A stretch of DNA of 64,000 bases from Desulfotalea sp. (GTDB lineage Bacteria > Desulfobacterota > Desulfobulbia > Desulfobulbales > Desulfocapsaceae): assembly GCA_002733995.1 (NCBI GenBank), contig NVXR01000014.1, positions 19,834 to 83,833 on the forward strand, in the 5' to 3' direction. Positions within the stretch are counted from its first letter, which is position 1; each line of letters starts with the position of its first letter. Of the stretch, positions 43,565 to 51,405 are shown piece by piece. Position numbers and translations under genes: made by a program. The notes beneath the pieces were generated by a model that saw only the letters and a list, made by a program, of their open reading frames with translations, was not told the origin of the DNA and did not search any database.

Positions 43565-44731
43565 ATGTTTGGAAAAACGAAGGAACAGTTCAATACCGTT
43601 CAAGAGATTGACACACTCATAAGGGCGGGTATTGATTTAGGGGCAAGTGACATTCATATTGAACCCTTTGAAGATTTTATTCGTGTTCGTTTACGGATCG
43701 ATGGAACTCTAACCAAATTCAGTGTTCTCCCTATAGCAAAAAGAGATGAAATTACAGCTATTTTAAAGGTTATGGCCGGTCTGGATTCCACCCAAAAACG
43801 ACAGTCACAGGACGGTAAAATAAAGTTTGCATACCTAGATATGTTCGTCGAAATTCGAATTTCGGTGCTTCCTTTCAAATATGGTGAAAAGATAGTCCTC
43901 CGCATACAAAATACAGAAAGAATTGACCTCAATATTGATAACCTCGGAATCAATGAAAATTGCCTCATCAACTTCAAGAAAAGCATCACAAGCAAACAGG
44001 GCCTCATTCTCATTACGGGTTCCACAGGCACTGGTAAGACAACCACAGTATACTCCGCCCTTAATTATATTCGCTCAGACGAATTAAATATAGTAACGCT
44101 TGAGGATCCAATAGAATACGAGATACCGGGTTTTATTCAGATCCAGCTATCCAAAGAATTGAACATGAATTACGCGGATATATTAAGGGCTGTATTACGG
44201 CAGGACCCTGACATTCTCGTAATCGGAGAAATTAGGGATACAGAAACCGCTAAAGTGGCTATAGGAGCGGCCTTGACGGGTCATTTAATAATAGCATCCC
44301 TTCACACAAATGATTCCATTGATACGATTGTCAGACTACGGGAAATGGGGATAGAGGCATATCTCATTGCGGCAGCACTGAAGTTTATCAGCTACCAAAT
44401 ACTGCTCAGAATCCTCTGTCCAACCTGCAAGCGACCATCCACTCCCAACCCTGAACATATTGCCATGTTCAACCTGCCTGAGGATGCAAAGGTTTTCACG
44501 TCACAGGGGTGTAAGCACTGTAACAACACGGGCTTCAAAGGCCGGAAACCGGTTTTTGAAATCCTCATTATAGATGAAGAAATTATTGATATTCTAGCGA
44601 CAACGACTACAGGATATAACCTAAAAAAGAAACTCAAACACCGCATACAATCGAACCTGTTTATTGAGACAAAAAAACAAATTTTAGCCGGAGTCACATC
44701 CTGTACTGAAGCAGCAAAACAACTTATGTGA
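43565..44731 (+). CDS. Orphan GspE/PilB-type ATPase lacking the N-terminal domain
   Basis: A 388-residue protein with only the N2 and ATPase domains of the GspE family: 'ASDIHIEPFEDFIRVRLRIDG', Walker A GSTGTGKTTT near residue 152, His box 'TGHLIIASLHTND', and the tetra-Cys zinc element with CPTC (near 284) and CKHC (near 316). The N1/MshEN domain that anchors assembly ATPases to GspL or binds c-di-GMP is missing. No pilin, GspF or secretin gene is adjacent. It may serve the 7-22 kb apparatus or another system in trans. Neighbours are an HU-like gene and a PilZ gene. Confidence 0.9.
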   Translation: MFGKTKEQFNTVQEIDTLIRAGIDLGASDIHIEPFEDFIRVRLRIDGTLTKFSVLPIAKRDEITAILKVMAGLDSTQKRQSQDGKIKFAYLDMFVEIRISVLPFKYGEKIVLRIQNTERIDLNIDNLGINENCLINFKKSITSKQGLILITGSTGTGKTTTVYSALNYIRSDELNIVTLEDPIEYEIPGFIQIQLSKELNMNYADILRAVLRQDPDILVIGEIRDTETAKVAIGAALTGHLIIASLHTNDSIDTIVRLREMGIEAYLIAAALKFISYQILLRILCPTCKRPSTPNPEHIAMFNLPEDAKVFTSQGCKHCNNTGFKGRKPVFEILIIDEEIIDILATTTTGYNLKKKLKHRIQSNLFIETKKQILAGVTSCTEAAKQLM

Positions 44732-44943
44732 GTCAGGCCTTGCCTTTAACTTCTTGCGTTAAAGTTGGGGGATGAAATAGCTTTTGAGTAAATTCTCCAC
44801 AAGAGTCCACTCGAATAACTCTAGCAGATACACCAATGAAGCGAGACTCCGCTCTCAAGCATATGCCTATGCTTCGTTAAAATACATAATCATTTCGGGG
44901 CCCAATCGCCTCTTCTCATATCTCAGCCTAATGGAAGTAACAT

Positions 44944-45333
44944 ATGATAACTTTTACAGAAAGACGAAAACATATCCGTGTATCTTTTACTCAACCGCAA
45001 ATGCCTGTTTGTGATATTCTAAATGTACAAGACTGCAACGCCAACATCATACATTGTGCCATATGTGACATAAGTATGGGGGGCGTGAGGTTGTCACTTG
45101 ATGAAGCTGAAGGCATTGCAATTGGCGACAATTTAATACTTATAAATGTTAAAAAAACCGCAAGGCAGGAAGACTTCCTCATCTCTGGCGACGCACGACT
45201 GGAGGTCGACTGGCTCAGCCGATCAAAGGGACAGAGCCCAACTAGCCTTGGTTGTCGCATCATCGATATTTCGGAAAACGTCCACAACACCTTTGCAAAT
45301 TTTGTCCTGCAAAAATTACGCTGCGGACACTAA
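44944..45333 (+). CDS. PilZ-domain protein (putative c-di-GMP receptor)
   Basis: A 129-residue, single-domain protein starting 'MITFTERRKHIRVSF'. It has the two c-di-GMP-binding signatures of PilZ: RRxxxR at residues 7-12 and DxSxxG in 'DISMGGVRL' near residue 43. It lies 212 bases after the orphan GspE-type ATPase in the same direction. PilZ proteins often control type IV pilus ATPases, so a functional link is plausible. Downstream is a terminator. Confidence 0.85.
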   Translation: MITFTERRKHIRVSFTQPQMPVCDILNVQDCNANIIHCAICDISMGGVRLSLDEAEGIAIGDNLILINVKKTARQEDFLISGDARLEVDWLSRSKGQSPTSLGCRIIDISENVHNTFANFVLQKLRCGH

Positions 45334-45374
45334 AATCCTGCCCCGCTGCACCTAGCTCGCTATTTTTATCAAAA

Positions 45375-45404
45375 AAGCCGACATAGTGTACACTATATCG
45401 GCTT
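45375..45404. terminator. Bidirectional terminator hairpin
   Basis: AAGCCGA (45375-45381) pairs with TCGGCTT (45398-45404), extended by an inner ATAGTG/CACTAT stem. On the reverse strand it is followed by a TTTTTT run. It separates the PilZ gene from the flavodoxin gene. The 300 bases to its right, up to 45714, show no gene or recognisable element. Confidence 0.7.
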
Positions 45405-45714
45405 CATATCGTAACTAGCTACTCTCTGCACTGTGTATCTCTTCTACCACTCCATGCATCGCAGCTGAAAGAGATAACTCAAAAAGCTCATCACCTCTCT
45501 CTATTTCATAAGCAACATTCTCTATAACCAGACACCACTACACCAGACGCCCTGCCATGATGGACACATAACCTAGGGTAATTGTATAAAGAATCAACCT
45601 CACATTGCCCACCAGGTAGCGAAGATCGTGGGACCTTCGCGCCAATTTCTCCTGGTGTTTCCACGTTGGTCAATTGTCACACTACAGCAATACCATTTTC
45701 ATGAAAAATATGGC

Positions 45715-46161
45715 CTAGAGATGTGAAGCAACATCTTCAGCCCACTCGACGACCTCACTCTCTGCATCATCTGGATCACCATCAATACGTAGGGAAACAT
45801 TGACCACGTTAGCCTGGAGTTTCTCCATCTTCTCCTCCAACTCATCGACAGCACCACAAAAGAACTCGTAGCTTGAATCCCCACAACCAAATAAAGCTAC
45901 CATCTTATCTTTTAAATTTGCAGCATCCAACTCTTGAAAGAATGAATCGAAATCTTCTTGAAATTCAATTGCGTCATCTCCCCAAGTAGAGGCTCCCAAC
46001 AAGGTAATATCATGACCATTACCGAGTTCTGCCACAGTCGCATCGGTTACATTCTTAACGACAACAGAAAGTCCTTTGTCTGAAAAAACCTCTCCAATAC
46101 GATTCGCAACCATCTCCGTATTGCCAGTTGTAGAACCATAAATAATTAATGCAGATGCCAT
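45715..46161 (-). CDS. Flavodoxin
   Basis: A 148-residue protein with AGGAGAT before the ATG. The FMN phosphate loop 'YGSTTGNTEMVA' is at residues 8-19. 'ASTWGDDAIEFQEDFDSF' and 'GCGDSSYEFFCGAVD' form the isoalloxazine-binding loops. It is a low-potential electron carrier that replaces ferredoxin, typically made when iron is scarce. It lies 145 bases after a STAS-like gene of a unit headed by two TTAG-N6-CTAA operators. Confidence 0.95.
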   Translation of the reverse strand: MASALIIYGSTTGNTEMVANRIGEVFSDKGLSVVVKNVTDATVAELGNGHDITLLGASTWGDDAIEFQEDFDSFFQELDAANLKDKMVALFGCGDSSYEFFCGAVDELEEKMEKLQANVVNVSLRIDGDPDDAESEVVEWAEDVASHL

Positions 46162-46305
46162 AGTTATCTCCTAACCCGACTAAATCGGTACTTTTAAAAT
46201 ATTAAAAAAACACCTCCACCACACGATGTCCTAACACGAGCAATAGAGGTAACTGTTTACGGGGTAATAAAAAATTGTTTAACAAACTTTAAGGGTTCTC
46301 TTTGA

Positions 46306-46665
46306 CTAACACTTACAGTTTTTGCATCGACCGCCGCACGTCTTATGCCCATGACTCTTTTTACGTATGATAACCCGCCCTTGGTCATGACACATTTCCA
46401 TCCCCTTCTCACCCATGAGATAGATATTTTCAGGAGGAAGATTATACACACCCAGCATGCTACTAAACATTTCTTTCGATTGAGGTGAAACGGTAGTAAC
46501 CTCCGCCGTGTGAATGAACACATTACTCCCGACTCGGTACTTCTTGCTTATATGTGAAGTCATCTCCATAGCAGTATCCACACCAAACTTCCCATGCAGC
46601 CTTACATGAAGATTTCCGTTTCTCTCCTCAAGTACAATCGCGCTGGTATTCTCTACTGAGTCCAT
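46306..46665 (-). CDS. STAS-like protein with Cys/His-rich metal-binding tail
   Basis: A 119-residue protein with AGGA before the ATG. The first 95 residues look like a small alpha/beta fold with alternating strands and helices ('NLHVRLHGKFGVDTAMEMTSHI'), similar in pattern to STAS/anti-sigma-antagonist proteins. The last 16 residues are 'HGHKTCGGRCKNCKC', a compact set of His and Cys that probably binds a metal ion. It follows the DUF2325 gene by 21 bases and is co-transcribed with it. The combination suggests a metal-responsive or metal-buffering role. I do not recognise a named family. Confidence 0.7.
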   Translation of the reverse strand: MDSVENTSAIVLEERNGNLHVRLHGKFGVDTAMEMTSHISKKYRVGSNVFIHTAEVTTVSPQSKEMFSSMLGVYNLPPENIYLMGEKGMEMCHDQGRVIIRKKSHGHKTCGGRCKNCKC

Positions 46666-46686
46666 TAATATTCCTGTTGAATATGG

Positions 46687-48015
46687 CTATTGAATTATCG
46701 TTTCAAGCCCTCTTGCCAAAGAAGAAAGCCCTGAACTTCTCATCATCACAAAAGGCTTACTATTCCTTTTACATATTTTTTTCACACACTTACATGCGTC
46801 ATGACTAATACAATCAACAGGACAGAGAACAGCGTCTGCACCACTAAGCATTTTCGGCAGCAAGCTCCTGGAGCTTTCCTTTCCACCATCGTGATGCAGG
46901 AAGATCCCACCGTTTTTTTCCACCATATCCCGATAGTGCGCTATCATGTTGTATCGCCCTCCAACATACAGGACTGCCTTGCCAGACAAGCCCACGCCGG
47001 TGCAACTTTTCTCGACTTTCTCCTCACAACTATCACACACAGACTTCGACCCCATGCCCAGTTGAAACATCTGTTCCAACGAGACAATCTCTTCCTGAAG
47101 CTCTGCCGCCATAACCCTCACGGCAATAACCTCCTCCTCTAATTCGCGGGCTTTCCCCTCGGAGTTTTCAAATTGATCGACGTGTATTTTTGATGTTTTC
47201 GTGCTGAACTGAAGTTCTTCCTTCATCGAATCATTCTCCTTCTTCAGCAACTCCAGTTCATCAAACAATACGCTACTTCTTTGCTTGTCTCTTTCCCGTT
47301 CAAGATCGGCCTTGAGTTCTTTATTTTCCTTAACAAGGCGCTCACTGACAAGTCGCTGGCGCAGAAATTCTCCTTTGCTTTTTTGCAATTCACCGAGCTC
47401 CCAGCGGACACATTCTCTTTCTTTTTGATAGGTCGTCTTGGTTTTTTCCAGAGATCGTTGAAGCGTTTCTATCTGCCTTCGCAAGCTTGCGGTTATTTTC
47501 GCACTACTCGAATACGATGAGAAGATATCATAACTCACCATATGACAGTCACCGTAGACCTGATCAAGCAAATCACGACCACATGAAGCCATGCTCATGA
47601 TCGCCCAGTAGGCTCCGGAAATTCCGCCGCCAGACCTCAAATCCTTCTCCCATTCGGCCCGGACTAAATCATCATCACCATCCAAAAGCATATAACGTTT
47701 AATCGCAGCGCGATGCTTAGTATCTAATATCTTGTTGAGAGCACGGGTCTTAGGCAAACGATCACTTGCAATTGTAGACAGGACCCTGTGCACTGAGAAT
47801 GCATCCAAACCCGAACTAAGGGAAAAGATTTTTTTACGCGCAATCTGCTTCAAATCTACCCGACTCAGACAAGTCCCAATCACAGAACAATAATAACCGG
47901 ATTTTATTTGCCAGATCTTCTTCCTCCTCTGACCTCCAGTCTCTTGCTCTTGACTTCCTGCATCATTCAAAGCTTGTTGTTCCAGATTACCAGCAGCATT
48001 CAAAGTCTCTTCCAT
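46687..48015 (-). CDS. DUF2325 protein with long central coiled coil
   Basis: A 442-residue protein with a GAGGG site before the ATG. It has an N-terminal helical region of about 150 residues and a coiled coil from about residue 175 to 315. A CDSCEEK Cys pair is followed by a C-terminal DUF2325 domain ('VLYVGGRYNMIAHYRDMVEKNGG', 'DCISHDACKCVKKICKR'). DUF2325 is a small Rossmann-like, Cys-containing domain of unknown function in many anaerobes. The gene lies behind two exact TTAG-N6-CTAA palindromes and next to a DtxR gene, so iron control is likely. It may sense or handle iron or Fe-S in the cytoplasm. Confidence 0.8.
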   Translation of the reverse strand: MEETLNAAGNLEQQALNDAGSQEQETGGQRRKKIWQIKSGYYCSVIGTCLSRVDLKQIARKKIFSLSSGLDAFSVHRVLSTIASDRLPKTRALNKILDTKHRAAIKRYMLLDGDDDLVRAEWEKDLRSGGGISGAYWAIMSMASCGRDLLDQVYGDCHMVSYDIFSSYSSSAKITASLRRQIETLQRSLEKTKTTYQKERECVRWELGELQKSKGEFLRQRLVSERLVKENKELKADLERERDKQRSSVLFDELELLKKENDSMKEELQFSTKTSKIHVDQFENSEGKARELEEEVIAVRVMAAELQEEIVSLEQMFQLGMGSKSVCDSCEEKVEKSCTGVGLSGKAVLYVGGRYNMIAHYRDMVEKNGGIFLHHDGGKESSRSLLPKMLSGADAVLCPVDCISHDACKCVKKICKRNSKPFVMMRSSGLSSLARGLETIIQ

Positions 48016-48044
48016 TTCCGCCCTCTTAGGAATGTATAATAATA

Positions 48045-48058
48045 TTAGTTGCGTCTAA
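48045..48058. promoter_or_regulatory. TTAG-N6-CTAA palindrome, putative DtxR-type operator
   Basis: Exact palindrome TTAGTTGCGTCTAA, 30 bases before the DUF2325 start and identical over all 14 bases to the site at 2519. Sharing the spacer as well as the arms strongly suggests the same binding protein. Confidence 0.6.
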
Positions 48059-48223
48059 CTGTTATGGCAAAAAAAAGGAAGCGATGCACAGGCGCCTACA
48101 ATAACTAGGGGCAATCTTAAAGCCCACAAGAGCGCTCAGAGCATCCACTTCGGTTTCAAATAAATATATTCAAACCAGTTGAAAGAGACAATACCAAACT
48201 TTTGTATGGATTGCAAAATATTT

Positions 48224-48237
48224 TTAGTTGTGACTAA
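48224..48237. promoter_or_regulatory. TTAG-N6-CTAA palindrome, putative DtxR-type operator
   Basis: Exact palindrome TTAGTTGTGACTAA, about 210 bases upstream of the DUF2325 gene, in the gap after the second DtxR gene. It may bind together with the site at 48045. Nothing else is recognised in the 320-base gap. Confidence 0.5.
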
Positions 48238-48335
48238 TTTTATTACAACATACAGCCAGTTGAACAAATACTTACTTCGCTAGCGACAGTAAAAGCATAG
48301 GTATCGTATACAAACAATTGATACAATTGTGCTCC

Positions 48336-48791
48336 TTAGTCACCTTTAGGGTCTTCAAGGAAAGAGGAAAAACTCTCTTCTCCAGCGAGCAGGGCCTCTT
48401 CTTTTTCGAGCCTTAAATACTTGGTATACTTTATCATACGATCAACAATTGTTAACGAGACAACATGTTCCATCTTACAAGCGCCCTCATCTGCAGTCGT
48501 CGGATCAACCTTCAGAACTTCTATAAAAAAGGCCTTTAATGTTTCATGCCGGAAGATCACATCCTGGGCATGCTTTTCACCGTCTGGAGTCAGTGTAATT
48601 GCTTCATAGGGTGCATAATTAATGAGCCCCTTTTCTCTTAACTGCTGACAAGCCTCCGTTACTGACGCACCAGACACCCCAAGCCTCTTTTGGATTTGCT
48701 TAGAACGAGCCATCTTTTTATCATCTCTGCTATGATAAATTGCTTCGAGATAATCTTCCAGACTAGCACTAAGTCTATTTGTACCGTTCAT
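48336..48791 (-). CDS. Second DtxR/MntR-family metal-dependent regulator
   Basis: About 151 residues from ATG 48791 (a GTG three codons earlier is possible). The N-terminal winged helix contains 'EDYLEAIYHSRDDKKMARS' and the metal domain 'GACKMEHVVSLTIVDRM'. It is a clear paralogue of the protein at 1869, matching it along the whole fold, but lacks the Cys-rich tail. Metal-loaded DtxR proteins repress iron or manganese genes. TTAG-N6-CTAA palindromes flank it on both sides (48224 and 48948). Confidence 0.9.
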   Translation of the reverse strand: MNGTNRLSASLEDYLEAIYHSRDDKKMARSKQIQKRLGVSGASVTEACQQLREKGLINYAPYEAITLTPDGEKHAQDVIFRHETLKAFFIEVLKVDPTTADEGACKMEHVVSLTIVDRMIKYTKYLRLEKEEALLAGEESFSSFLEDPKGD

Positions 48792-48947
48792 ATGCACCAC
48801 AACCTTTTTTAGTGATATTTGTATTTAATGAGCTTGGCTGTAACGGTCAAAATGGAGAGACCGCCCTCATTAATTCAACTAGCCAGAAAACAGTTCTCTG
48901 GATCAATGAGGTTAGATGAGCTTCAAATCAATGAAATTCGGCAAAAC

Positions 48948-48961
48948 TTAGCTGTTCCTAA
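48948..48961. promoter_or_regulatory. TTAG-N6-CTAA palindrome, putative DtxR-type operator
   Basis: Exact palindrome TTAGCTGTTCCTAA in the 410-base divergent gap between the second DtxR gene and the HDGYG paralogue at 49205. A short open frame covers part of this gap (48819-49052) but has no support as a gene. Confidence 0.5.
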
Positions 48962-49204
48962 TTTCCTTGTCAATATAAATGTTATGTTTCCCGAAAATTC
49001 TACTGATCTCGAAACTTATAGAGTGACTTATAACAAAATAAGGTTTACATAACCGTATCAACCAACAACTATCGAAAAAACTGAGTGGAACAGATAACAT
49101 CGCCTGTGAGATGGATCAGCAGCAAAAGCGATAACTGCACAGCAATGATTTAACCGCATTATTGCGGCATCCTCAATTGTTACAATAAAACACTGGTATT
49201 TAGA

Positions 49205-49594
49205 GTGAAAACACAAACAGTACAAGCGCATACAGATCAGAATCTGATATTTTTAAGGCAATTATTACGCCTCTATCAAGAGCTCATTACCCATGATGGT
49301 TACGGAGAATTAAGCATTAACATCAGTCAGATAAACGGTAATCAAAAACAAGTTAAGCTCCAGTGCGGTAAAGAATATACATACAACATACACCTAACAA
49401 ATAGAACCAACCCCAACCGCTACAAAATCGTAGACACAGCGCCACATATTTACAGTGGCCCGGAAAGGCGTACAAACCACAGTCGTAGAAAAACCAATCA
49501 TAGGCGTAAAAACAATGAACCACGAAATTTCAGGCTAGAAAGACGTCTGGAAGGAGATCGCCGCACTGGGCATGAACGCCGCCATAACGATTAA
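49205..49594 (+). CDS. HDGYG-motif protein with Arg-rich tail, unknown function
   Basis: A 129-residue protein starting at GTG 49205; the ribosome site is weak, so the start is uncertain. Its first 70 residues share the pattern 'LYQE..xHDGYG....QK....CG..YxY' with the 64-residue protein at 6811. The last 55 residues are very basic with regularly spaced RR pairs ('GPERRTN', 'ERRLEGDRRTGHERR'), suggesting nucleic-acid or polyanion binding. It is divergent from a DtxR gene and behind a TTAG-N6-CTAA palindrome. It is probably co-transcribed with the two-helix membrane protein that follows by three bases. Confidence 0.7.
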   Translation: MKTQTVQAHTDQNLIFLRQLLRLYQELITHDGYGELSINISQINGNQKQVKLQCGKEYTYNIHLTNRTNPNRYKIVDTAPHIYSGPERRTNHSRRKTNHRRKNNEPRNFRLERRLEGDRRTGHERRHND

Positions 49595-49597
49595 CCA

Positions 49598-49891
49598 ATG
49601 AGTCAAATGGGCAAAAAACTACACTACACAGTTGCTACAATTGTTTTAATTGCAGGTTTAATGATACTCGCACATGGTTCTCGATTAATTTTAAAGACCT
49701 ATGAGCGTGAAAGTATGTACATCGAAACAGTAAAAATTGGTAAACACCCGGTCGGTGCCCATGCGGATATTGTAGAAAAAAAAGGTTTTAAAGACGGATT
49801 GATGCATATAATCCTCCAAGGCATCGGTATTACAGTATCAATTACGGGTGGAGTATGCCTGGGTAAAGCTAAAGTACGTAAAAATGAATAA
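49598..49891 (+). CDS. Two-helix membrane protein linked to the HDGYG gene
   Basis: A 97-residue protein with a first hydrophobic helix (about residues 9-29), a charged 40-residue section with one His-rich turn ('KHPVGAHADIVEKKGFKDG') and a second helix (about 70-90) rich in Gly. ATG 49598 has a poor ribosome site, consistent with coupling to the previous gene three bases upstream. No family recognised. Confidence 0.6.
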   Translation: MSQMGKKLHYTVATIVLIAGLMILAHGSRLILKTYERESMYIETVKIGKHPVGAHADIVEKKGFKDGLMHIILQGIGITVSITGGVCLGKAKVRKNE

Positions 49892-50604
49892 CCCCCCAAC
49901 CGCCTGCCTTTGATATACCTTTTCTCTATAAGGCTATAGTTATCTTCTTCTCACTACTCAGATGCCTCTCAGCGACCGTTTAAAGCACTGCCCATTGCTC
50001 ATCGCTGCCATTAACGCAAACAACAATGATAAAAACCCACGGAAAGACTTCAAGTTACAAAATAACAAATGAATGAGCAAACATACAACACGGGTCTTCT
50101 AAATCGTGCAAACGAACAAGGGATAACAAAGTACAGGGCATATCAGGACAGCTCAAACACAAAAACAGATGCTTTAGGCAAAACCTATCCTGACCAATAG
50201 GGGTAGAAACCAAATTTGAACATATTTGGAAAAATACAATAAGAGGACATCATCTGGAGGCTTAAGAGAGCACAGGAATTGAACAAACAGACAAAACAAA
50301 ATAAGGGGTCACAAGCATAGGCCTGTCCCCCTTAACATTACAGATATCCCCGGGCGGAATCGGACCGCCGACACCAGAATTTAAAATCATGCGACAATAA
50401 ACACAACCAGCTAAGATAACTTCCATTCTTCAACGTCACATAGCCTTACGTTCCTATCGATAATTTCATATTTTCCCTACTCGCCTCACCTCTTCACCCA
50501 CAAAATCACTTCTTATATGTACATGGATGTTGTCGGTTGTTTCGATTGAACTGTGGCCAGGTCCTTTTTTAGGATGTGGTGTGACTGACATTACTCAAAC
50601 AACT
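49892..50604. other. Intergenic region containing a partial tRNA-Arg copy
   Basis: About 700 bases with no convincing gene. At 50345-50377 lies a 33-base exact copy of the 3' end of the tRNA-Arg at 51229, preceded by a degenerate copy of its terminator. The rest shows nothing recognisable. Confidence 0.5.
50345..50377 (-). repeat. Exact 33-bp copy of the 3' end of tRNA-Arg(CCT)
   Basis: Identical to 51232-51264, covering the acceptor 3' strand, T-arm and variable loop. Beyond it, similarity to the anticodon arm is partial (9 of about 14 bases). The flanking terminator is also partly similar. The copy lies on the 3' side of the intact tRNA, where an integrated element's distal attachment site would be. 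Alternatively it is a decayed tandem tRNA duplicate. Confidence 0.7.
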
Positions 50605-50910
50605 TCATTTTTTGCTAATTTCCGTTTTAAGTTTACCTGTGACTATTCCGATTGAAGAAATTGAGCGTATCACATCTACAGTCTCTTTTGTGTCGTTAAA
50701 AAAACGAATGCCACCGGTTATGTTGCCCGGTTTATCAACTGGTAGATTTGCGACTTTAGAAACAAGGCAATAACTGTGTCTTTCTTCCATGGCTTTATTG
50801 GATATTTGGGCATTTCCAATAATGTATTCTTTTTTACCTATTAAAACGAACAGTTCACAGTGAGATATTTCGTCATCTTGACTTTCTTTTTCTGAAATTA
50901 ATCTGACCAT
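50605..50910 (-). CDS. Hypothetical protein (101 aa) between tRNA-Arg copies
   Basis: A small soluble protein with a GGAG site three or four bases before the ATG (short spacing). Mixed alpha/beta; it contains three Cys and no recognised motif. It is the only plausible gene between the partial and intact tRNA-Arg sequences, so it may be cargo or remnant of an inserted element. No integrase is seen. Confidence 0.45.
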   Translation of the reverse strand: MVRLISEKESQDDEISHCELFVLIGKKEYIIGNAQISNKAMEERHSYCLVSKVANLPVDKPGNITGGIRFFNDTKETVDVIRSISSIGIVTGKLKTEISKK

Positions 50911-51182
50911 TACTCCAAAAGAAAATGGTTTTGGCCACTCTGGTGTATTGGGAGGACCAAAGGTAGAAAGTCGATGGGCAAGCTATGAAATTTCTTACAG
51001 GTGAGACCACGATCAACAGCCGCCCAAACTTTAATAAAGAAATTAATTTATCATTTATCGGAGACTTTTTTTTTTTGGAGGGGGGAGCGGATAATAGGCC
51101 CCATAACTATGCATGGATAGATATGGCTAAAAAAAGAAGTTGAACGGCAGCTGCAGCATGCAGCCAATTGTAGTCACAAAAA

Positions 51183-51219
51183 ACTAAAAAAGGGTCACAA
51201 GCCATAAGCCTGTAACCCT
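51183..51219 (-). terminator. Terminator of the tRNA-Arg gene
   Basis: AGGGT (51191-51195) pairs with ACCCT (51215-51219), with inner ACA/TGT and GGC/GCC pairs. On the reverse strand it is followed by a TTTTTT run. It lies ten bases after the tRNA 3' end. Confidence 0.65.
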
Positions 51220-51228
51220 CAATATTAC

Positions 51229-51304
51229 TGGTATCCCCGGGCGGAATCGGACCGCCGACACCAGGATTAGGAATCCTGTGCTCTATCCACTGAGCTACGG
51301 GGAT
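51229..51304 (-). tRNA. tRNA-Arg (CCT anticodon)
   Basis: A full cloverleaf reads on the reverse strand: acceptor ATCCCCG/CGGGGAT, D-stem GCTC/GAGC, anticodon stem CAGGA/TCCTG with loop TTCCTAA (anticodon CCT), T-stem GGCGG/CCGCC with loop TCCGATT, discriminator A and encoded CCA. It decodes the rare codon AGG. A terminator follows, and a partial copy of its 3' end lies 887 bases away. Confidence 0.95.
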
Positions 51305-51405
51305 ACTCGTAGTAGTTTTTATCAGGCGGAATAATACTCAAGATTTGATAAAGCGCAATCATTATTTACTTATGACCCCGCTGACAACATAACCAGAGAA
51401 AGACA

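Noticed and set aside
44784..45014. Forward open frame of 76 codons before the PilZ gene
   Set aside because: Overlaps the start of the clear PilZ gene in another frame and has no ribosome site or recognisable pattern.
48819..49052. Forward open frame of 77 codons between the second DtxR gene and the HDGYG gene
   Set aside because: It begins almost on top of the divergent DtxR promoter, contains the TTAG-N6-CTAA palindrome and has no good ribosome site.
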